NCBI GenBank assembly: GCA_036925085.1
Contig: JAUPFP010000001.1
Span: 12,043,854-12,107,853 of the forward strand
Direction: 5' to 3'
Length of the DNA: 64,000 nt
From: Brachycybe producta
Taxonomy: Eukaryota; Arthropoda; Diplopoda; Playtdesmida; Andrognathidae
Part shown: piece by piece, positions 58,201 through 64,000 of the stretch
How the letters are laid out: every line of letters begins with the position of its first letter
How positions within the stretch are numbered: position 1 is the stretch's first letter
Position numbers and translations under genes: made by a program
The notes under the pieces: generated by a model
What the model was told of the DNA's origin: nothing
Databases searched by the model: none
Seen by the model: the letters and a program-made list of their open reading frames with translations, nothing else

Positions 58201-61200
58201 TAATAATGGTCATGTGTTAGTGGATGTCCATTAGGCTCACATTGCATATACATGATTCAGAAGGGTATGGGAAAAGTAAAAGTGTGTTTTTCACCATAAT
58301 ATATATCAACCAGAAGAGTTTTATCAAGGAGTTAAAGAGTTCGAGGAAATACAAAAACGGCGCAAAGGAAGATAAGAGCATTCACAGACAAACAATTGTT
58401 CCTGATTGTCCAATAGGCCACATTTCATAAAGAGAGTAAGTAGGTCGAGTGGCGAGTGCATGATCATTGACATTGCACAGGTAAATGTAAACCTGGTTGT
58501 CCGTGTAAGAAAATAGATGACAAATCAACTGAAGTAAAGAAAAATAGTCCTGACATAGAAGACTTAGGATTATGTTTGAAAGCCTTACTCTTTCAGGAAA
58601 ATTAAGAAAATTGAATTTGTGTAACGTCCCGCCGGACCGTTACAATACCAGGATAAATTAACTGCAAAAACTTACCATCAACCGGCTCCTTACGGGGACG
58701 GGACCGTACCCATAGCCGCCTCTCCCACGTGAGTAGCCGCCTCTCCCTTGGGATGTGTCGGCTCCTGGAGCCACCCACGACGGAAACGACGAAAAACCAC
58801 GCCGCCACGCCGAGAATATCGCGGTAGAACCCCGGTTCTACCGCGAGCCGACACGAGTACCGGCCGAAACAGGTCGGTAAAAGACGGTGTAGTTTCCCCA
58901 ACCGGAAAACCCACCCTCCGCAGCACTCCCCAAATAAACGGACACGACACACAAAGTAAGTGATGATTAACAGTGTATTTAATGACACTTACGATGATCG
59001 ACGAGAGTGATGAGTATATTTACAGAACTTGGTTGGGTAACTTCACCCAGCCAAGGGAATTATATACAACAAAAGGCCACAAGGCCAAAAGGCAAACAAA
59101 GATGATTAAGAGCTTGACAGTGGAGGTCTCCCTGACCTCCACCCACAGGTCTAGTCCATGAAGCTGCTAACAACACACTGCCCCGATCCTGTGGTTGACT
59201 AGGCCACAGGAAACCTCCAGGCAACTCCACCTGGAGGGGACAGAGGTCACATCTGACCTCTCACCCATAGACTTCATGGTGAGAGGTCTGCTGGCACCAA
59301 AATGGCGTCCGTCCCAACAGCCTACTGTAGCTGTCAGGCAGACCACCATAGGGAAATTCGTCTGCTCATTCAAAATTTTAAAATTTGAGCAGACCAGGTT
59401 GCCACATTTGTAAGTATGAAGGTTTCTACAAAAGTCGCTATTGAGGGTTATCACATAGCAACAGGTTCAGAAGAACACATTACGTTAAGTTTATCACGAC
59501 AAATTTTTCGACTTGCGGAAGAGGCTCTAAACAAGGATGTACCAGCATTTGAGTCGATAGCCAGACAATTGCAGATAGATCCTAATATAGAAACCGACCC
59601 AATTACCTTGTTAAGTGAAGTTTACCAAGGAGGTGCTTCACTGATTAAAGTAATTGTAGCTTATACACTTGTAACACAGTTGGCAAGGTTTGAATTTGAG
59701 GAAAGCATAGCTGTTGTTATTGGTGATTACATATTTGAAAAATCGGCTGTATGGTTTCAGACAAACGGTGCATGGAAAGTCATATGTGGAGATTACAGCG
59801 ATCCTCAATTGAGCCTATCTGATGTAATACAGGTGGCCCCACATTCATGTGTTATTAGTGTTAATGCAAATGTAAAAAGGATAAGAAAATTGGTAAAAAA
59901 CTGAAGGATGAGTTTTATTCCATATGAGTTTCCATGGTGTCCGATTAATCCTTATTGTGAGGTACTCCAGATATTAGGAAGTGAGTCACCAGAATACGTT
60001 TGTTATAGACATTCACGTAATTATACTCATGAGGAATATGAGACTTGGCATACTATTAATATGATTGGGCCCGCAACGCGACTTTCATCACTACAGTGCC
60101 GCTCTTCACCCTTTTGGATACTTCAAGACTCCAATCAGGTGCAACCCTGCAATGCAAGAAAGTGAGTATATTTCACACTATTTTCAGGGCAAATTTACGG
60201 ATGAAAGTCTGAGAGATACAGAGACTAAAGATCCTCAAGACTGTGAAAGTCTTTAGCCAGAGACTAGTGTGGACACAAAATAGACGTTATATTGGTCTAG
60301 TCCTCCCGGGCCAGTAGAATTAGTGAGTCCTAGCCACTCACTATCAATACGAGTGCAAACTCGCTCGTATCCCTTTAAAAGAGCAGATTCTACTAGTAGA
60401 AAAAGGTCCGTCACACTATATATGAGCTATTACTAAAATTAAGGGAAATATTCCAAAGTTTATATTGTAACGAACCTGAATACTTAGAAATGACAGCATG
60501 GCGTTACTATAGCAATGCATCGTCTGCTCGTTCTTTCTTCTTCTTTTCACAGTTATAAAAAGGGTTGTGAGTAGGCATCGCGAATGTTCCTCCTCACCCC
60601 TTAGATCAATTCACCCTAAAGCATGGTCGTCACCATGACAACGTGATATCATCTCTTCTCTTTTCTCTATCGTATGAGGAAGGGGTGGCGGTAAAACGAT
60701 CCTTCCCCTCCTATTCTCTTAGCCTGCAGCTATTAAATCTGTCAACACTTCAAATGAAAGAAACTTCACTGCATGACCCCTGTTGATTTTCTCACACTAG
60801 CTCTGCATTGACCATCGTTCACCCAAAATTCCATCACCCAATAAATTACCAATAATGTCACGAAAGTAAAATATATTTTTGTACACATTCACTGGTTTAC
60901 ACTAACATATGGTTTTATCGTTTTGGAGAACTTTTCATCGACTTCAAATAGTTTTGTTCTCCAAACTGTCACTTGAAAATTCTTCCAATGCACCTCTATG
61001 GATAGGCTTAAATGACCTTTTTGGATCCTCCGTGGATCTGGAGGTGGACAACCTTCACAGATGAACCACACCAGCTTAATTCCTTATTTCTCAGGTGATG
61101 ACAAGGGTCCATCAACCAAAGAAATATTTGAACAAATAGGAACAGTGGGACGATTAGCAAATTGGTTGAAGGAATTCCAAATTGTTCTGTTCAAATCGAA

Positions 61201-64000
61201 ATGTCGAGGTAAAGCAGCAGAATTTTTTCGAGACCACAATGCTGTTAGACAACATATGGAAATTAAAGAACTAAGAGTTGATTATCCAGAGATTCGAACC
61301 AATTGAACCGAAATTAGTATCTATGCAGAAGTTTTTGGAAGAAAAACAGAGCAGTTCGGATTTGGCCATAGAATACATTTCTAGAGTAAAAACAAGAGGT
61401 ACGGCATTCACGAGCGAAACTCCATCTGAAGATGAGATAACAATGAATTACGAAATGATTCAAAATCAGATCATGAAAGGTCTTCATCCTAAAATCAAAA
61501 GATTTGTTTTGTCATGAAATCCTTTTGATCTAGATGAAACTATAAAGATAATTCTAGCTGAAGAAGAAAATGAAAAGTTAGTAAGTGCAAGATACGGTTT
61601 AAATGTTCTAAATGAAGAGGATCCCGAAACAAATCTTTTGAAGAAGGTAGAAGAGAAAATCGCTAAAATTTAGTTACAAAACAAGAAAGAGATAGCGGCG
61701 TTAGAGGACAAATACAAACGAGATTTAGAAAATGTCACCAAAGAAAAAGAGAAAGAAGCACAAAACCAAAGTAAAAAGGACATTGAATGTTATATCTGTA
61801 ATAAAAAGGGACACTATGCAAAGGACTGTTGGAATAGAAACAGAAATGTACCACAGCAGCCTACATGGGTCAACACACCAAGAAATGGTTGGGGGGCCAA
61901 TCAAGCATACACTCCACAACAATGGACACAAACACCACGAATAGGAAATGGTCAAACTAAAATGTACTAAGGACAAATCAGAACACAGATAGGTGTTATA
62001 GATGTGGAAAACAGGTCATTATGCAAGAGGTTGCCAGGAAAAGGTAGTGATGAATTCAGGTTCGAATACTTCAGTTGTTACGTGTTAGAAATGTGGTAGA
62101 CTAGGTCATTATGCTCGAGATTGTAAACAAAGGTACAATCAACAGAATAGGAGCAGACCAAATTTTAGACGAAATGTTCAGGAAAACTAGAACGTCCTTC
62201 ACGGAATAATACGCATCATCGAGGAAGTTCGTATAAAAACCGCCTAATCTTAAGCACTGTTGAAACAAGTACTTGTCCTATATTCTTAGCTCAGTCAGGA
62301 AATAATTTTGTAGTTTTAATAAGTTTGTAGAATGTGTAAATGGGGGTAAGGGGGCTAGGGTGTCCTGTGCCAAAACGGGTTAAATTTGATTGTGAGGGTG
62401 ACAGAAAAAAGGATGAGTAGGTCTGTTGTCATTGTTGATGACAGTACAGTGAGGCATGTAGATAGGTGGGCTGTGCCCAAAAAATACCAGAGAGAAAGTT
62501 AGTGTGGCATCGATGCGTCAAGGGTTTACGCCCTGAGGGAGTAAATCTTTTTACACGTTCTCAACATATTACGGCCGTGGTGAGTTTTGGGCCGCACAAA
62601 CCCAGAAACGGCCACGGTTGGCAGGAACTGGGCCCGGGTTGCCGACTCACTCTGCTGTATCCTAACCGACCAGAGACGGTCAGTGCTTTTCGACAGCAAA
62701 AAAGAGAAAGTGGCTGTGGTTCAATTGTGATTTCTTTCAGCCAAGAAGTGCAGAACTTCTATCACCATTCAAATGTTATTCAAGTTGCTACATTCCACCA
62801 AAACACTTAAATATGTCCAATATAAATAAGTAACACAAATGATCTCACATAAAATGAATATGATACGAAATCAATAAAAACATACTTTCACAAATTATCA
62901 AGATTTTCACTTTAATATTTATCAAGTATAAATTGAACATCCTTACCAAAAATGTATCTGCCATTCCAGTTTGTCCTACACAACCCACATGATAATCTGT
63001 TCTTAGTATAACATCATGGAAATTCTGAACAACACGCTCCTCTGTTTGGTTTATCACAAATGACCGAAACACAGAAATGTAGTGAAAGAATATAATAGTG
63101 GTTGCAATCAGAAAACTTCCAAAAACCAATTTTGATGAAATTCCTCTTGTTTCTTTAATAACTGAAATTTAGAAAAGCACACACTTTGAAATTTGTTCAA
63201 TAAATTTGTTTAAAAAACCTGATTTAGCACTTCATTAACTTTATGAACTTAATATTTAAAATTGCATTCCTTTAGCAGTATGTTACCAAGAAACAGAAGC
63301 AGCATTATTTTTTTCACAACACTTGCTCAAATGTGAGATCATTTCCTTTATTAAGACGCCTGTAATGTAACATTTCATGCAATGCACACTACAATTTTTG
63401 TCCCGCTGAAAACATCCTCCAAACTGTAGGACGTGACAATCACCCAACACGCAAACAAGGCAGTGATCTCAATATCTCACTTCTGGTGAGCTTCCTGTCT
63501 TGCTTCTGTGGTGAACGACGTCCAAACTAACACTGCGATTCCCTGTGTTCATTGCAAAAAGCCACAGGTGGCAGTTTGGACCGATTGTCAAACAAGCCGC
63601 TGTAATAGCACTCGTATCGCACTCACACGGCCATGCCAAATAAATAAACTTGTTACATTACAGGCTCCGTTCACCTTGTGTATGTGCGCATTTAGACTTC
63701 TATGACTGACAGACATATTTAAGACTGAAGTTTGCAAATTACTTCAAAACTTTTAAAGTGTTTGCCAAAAAAATATTCTCTAGTCTGGACTTCAATGTAC
63801 ATGTAGGCATACATACAGTCTACTTTTGTTTTAACATTTAGCAATAAAATTTTGTTCTTGGAAAATACTAAACAAAAGCAGACATTACCTTCATCAAGAA
63901 AAAATCCAGATATTATCCAGTGCATAGTTGCAATATGTGACTCCGGTTTTACATAATTCACTTTATTTGAAGAGTCACTGTTGCAAACAGGCGACAGTCG
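52211..64000 (-). CDS. Ionotropic receptor / iGluR-like channel, four 3' exons (5' part outside window)
   Basis: Minus-strand exons are 63889-64000 (partial), 62947-63161, 53898-54154 and 52211-52439 (stop TAA), joined in phases 1, 0 and 2 with GT donors and AG acceptors. Exon a has the pore-loop region (HWIISGFFLDE). Exon b has M3 (LVFGSFLIATTIIFFHYISV) and the start of the second ligand-binding lobe. Exon c has ANDGIYNKL, SEGLQKVVEENFIFLFD and IRRDFPYKMIIS. Exon d has LKEVGIISRLMRKYF and the last membrane helix M4 (VMLPFLVLGCGHLLSL). Known iGluRs bind glutamate through a GST/T site and a Glu in the FLMES box; here these are VGQTG and FLFD, so it is probably a divergent chemosensory-type receptor. 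Intron 2 is 8.8 kb and full of insertions. Confidence 0.88.
53093..53220 (+). pseudogene. Possible N-terminus of a transposase-derived zinc-finger protein
   Basis: Two frames around ATGCCTCCAAAAAGC give a short Met-Pro-Pro-Lys start and a basic helix resembling the first residues of hAT/ZMYM-like proteins. An acidic 65-codon frame at 53341-53538 follows. Weak; lies in receptor intron 3. Confidence 0.25.
53225..53287. repeat. Hairpin with 29-bp arms in receptor intron 3
   Basis: Arms starting CTTCGGGTTTTAA (53225-53253) and ending AACCCGAAG (53259-53287) surround an AATTC loop, with one mismatch. Confidence 0.85.
54160..55650. other. Receptor intron 2, no element recognised
   Basis: AT-rich intron sequence with a G homopolymer at about 54799. 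Short open frames lack any feature. TATTAATTKCAAGATAAAGATAA words repeat near 55470-55530. Confidence 0.4.
55660..56700 (+). repeat. Dispersed repeat D, copy 2
   Basis: Same order of shared segments as 21820-23170: GGTACGATAACATC, TTAGGAAATACATAG, AGTAGCCATCTTTA, AATTGGCCATAAT, and GCCTTGCTACGACCTG followed by AAGCCTTCATTGG. It is inserted in receptor intron 2. Confidence 0.6.
57427..57774 (+). repeat. 39-bp tandem repeat within a 115-codon open frame
   Basis: Units GAGTCTCCCC.TTCACGAGCG... at 57441-57598, about four copies, the third two bases short. Translated they give a 13-residue repeat (HERPRMHQESLPI). The following 55 codons are Arg/Thr/Gln-rich. Upstream (57060-57420) is coding-like in composition with a frame containing AVAQVSLNTSHQPS. 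It may be a decayed C-terminus of an element protein; coding not shown. Confidence 0.4.
57780..58190. other. Intronic sequence, nothing recognised
   Basis: AT-rich; the phrase GCTTTTGTTGCTTGACTACC is imperfectly repeated three times (57862-57915). Confidence 0.4.
58224..58605 (+). pseudogene. Decayed ORF upstream of the Bcl-2-like gene
   Basis: Two frames, 58224-58430 and a final segment ending at TAA 58603-58605. The last part has a Cys cluster GKCKPGCPCKK and ends EDLGLCLKALLFQEN. Not recognised. If the solo LTR and one duplication are removed, its stop lies 19 bases before the next ATG, suggesting both belonged to one compact, intronless gene block. Confidence 0.4.
58620..59406 (-). mobile_element. 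Solo LTR, family B relative, TSD TTTG
   Basis: On the minus strand it reads TGTGGCAACC...GGGACGTTACA, 787 bp. TTTG occurs at 58616-58619 and 59407-59410. Layout and GC-rich end (CGGCTCCTTACGGGGACGGGACCG) resemble the family B LTR at 37410. It separates two closely spaced ORFs. Confidence 0.87.
59416..59904 (+). CDS. Bcl-2-like protein, intact intronless ORF (162 codons)
   Basis: The length fits a compact Bcl-2 fold. A likely BH3 helix contains FESIARQLQID (~residues 45-55). A BH1-like stretch follows with EVYQGGASLIKVIVAY and TQLARF (~68-93), then a helix EESIAVVIGDYIFEK and a BH2-like box VWFQTNGAWKVICGDYS (~112-128), comparable to the known W-[IF]-x-x-N-G-[GA]-W core. The C-terminus (VKRIRKLVKN) is basic without a membrane anchor, unlike most cellular Bcl-2 proteins. 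Cellular and viral members govern mitochondrial apoptosis; anti-apoptotic activity here is inference. A further ORF starts 3 bases after its stop, and it lies in an intron of the receptor gene on the opposite strand. Full-length openness among decayed neighbours is notable. Alternative: chance helical ORF. Confidence 0.65.
   Translation: MKVSTKVAIEGYHIATGSEEHITLSLSRQIFRLAEEALNKDVPAFESIARQLQIDPNIETDPITLLSEVYQGGASLIKVIVAYTLVTQLARFEFEESIAVVIGDYIFEKSAVWFQTNGAWKVICGDYSDPQLSLSDVIQVAPHSCVISVNANVKRIRKLVKN
59908..60084 (+). CDS. ORF directly after the Bcl-2-like gene, truncated
   Basis: Starts ATG three bases past the previous stop and stays open into LTR sequence at about 60085, so only some 59 codons are original (FIPYEFPWCPINPY, YVCYRHSRNYTHEEYETW). 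Aromatic-rich and not recognised. Tight spacing suggests viral or Polinton gene packing. Confidence 0.5.
60085..60415 (+). repeat. 3' fragment of a family A LTR
   Basis: Matches 6052-6380, from TTCATCA and GGTGCAA.CCTGCAA to TCTAGTCCTCCCGGGCCAG and GGTCCGTCACA. It cuts the ORF before it. Confidence 0.9.
60466..60890 (+). repeat. Candidate 5' LTR of the gag relic
   Basis: Begins TGTAACGAACC, has a TATA box (GTTATAAAAAGGG, ~60553) and lies upstream of gag. The right end is not certain and no primer-binding site was clear. Confidence 0.45.
61061..62310 (+). pseudogene. gag: Gypsy-type gag relic with three zinc knuckles
   Basis: 61061-61306 has IPYFSGDDKG, GRLANWLKEFQ and KCRGKAAEFFRDH. 61278-61517 has MQKFLEEKQSS and MKGLHPKIKRFVLS in another frame. 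Three CX2CX4HX4C knuckles follow: CYICNKKGHYAKDC (~61784), one with a single-base loss (~61993) and one with a stop at its second residue (~62083). After 62200 a TCPIFLAQSGN stretch looks like the start of a protease, then similarity ends near 62340. Different from the family A gag. Dead. Confidence 0.85.
62340..62946. other. Receptor intron 2, GC-richer piece of unknown origin
   Basis: 62460-62810 has open frames and coding-like composition with GRNHGWQELGPG-like residues but no family I recognise. It may be a fragment of an element protein. Confidence 0.3.
63162..63888. other. Receptor intron 1
   Basis: 727-bp intron between donor AAG|GTAATG and acceptor ATTTCAG (minus strand). Nothing further recognised. 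Confidence 0.7.

Overview
This window is nuclear DNA from an AT-rich invertebrate animal, most likely a protostome and perhaps an arthropod. The clues are two intron-containing host genes, one of them a divergent ionotropic-receptor gene, set among dense and mostly decayed transposable elements. No bacterial gene organisation, rRNA, tRNA or CRISPR was found. The species cannot be named from the sequence.

Host genes. (1) A branched-chain amino-acid aminotransferase (BCAT) lies on the minus strand. Eight exons between 10583 and 7388 fit in frame down to the natural stop; the first exon(s) are missing. Two of its introns appear to start with GC instead of GT. (2) An ionotropic receptor / iGluR-like channel lies on the minus strand from 64000 to 52211. 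Four in-frame exons cover pore, M3, second ligand-binding lobe, M4 and stop; the 5' part lies beyond the window. Its 8.8-kb intron is full of insertions.

Mobile elements, left to right. 1-6380 is the 3' part of a Ty3/gypsy element (family A): pol, a third ORF and a 919-bp LTR. 11069-12185 is a 15-bp minisatellite with a short inverted array beside it. 14911-16243 holds hairpins and two small TIR elements. 16646-20416 is a non-autonomous hAT element with 8-bp target duplication, into which a full-length but dead RTE-type LINE inserted with an 18-bp duplication. 23347-26004 is a solo LTR interrupted by a second solo LTR, each with its own 4-bp duplication. 27021-28680 is a decayed family A LTR interrupted by a family B solo LTR. 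30923-36175 holds remains of a Polinton/Maverick-like (adintovirus-like) element: protein-primed DNA polymerase B on plus; integrase and two accessory reading frames on minus. 37410-47266, all minus strand, is a family B 3' LTR and basic ORFs fused at about 40830 to a second family A copy carrying gag, protease region, pol and ORF3.

Inside the large receptor intron (54155-62946) are a copy of a dispersed repeat, a 39-bp tandem repeat, a virus-like gene cluster and a gag relic. The cluster is the most interesting part. It holds an intact, intronless 162-codon Bcl-2-like ORF (59416-59904), followed after 3 bases by another ORF. Upstream is a decayed ORF that would end only 19 bases before it if an inserted solo LTR (58620-59406) were removed. 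Such packing resembles an endogenised DNA virus or Polinton fragment more than host genes.

The two host genes have no visible functional link. The rest reflects layered transposition; target-site duplications give the order of several insertions. All family assignments come from motifs read by eye; no database search was possible.
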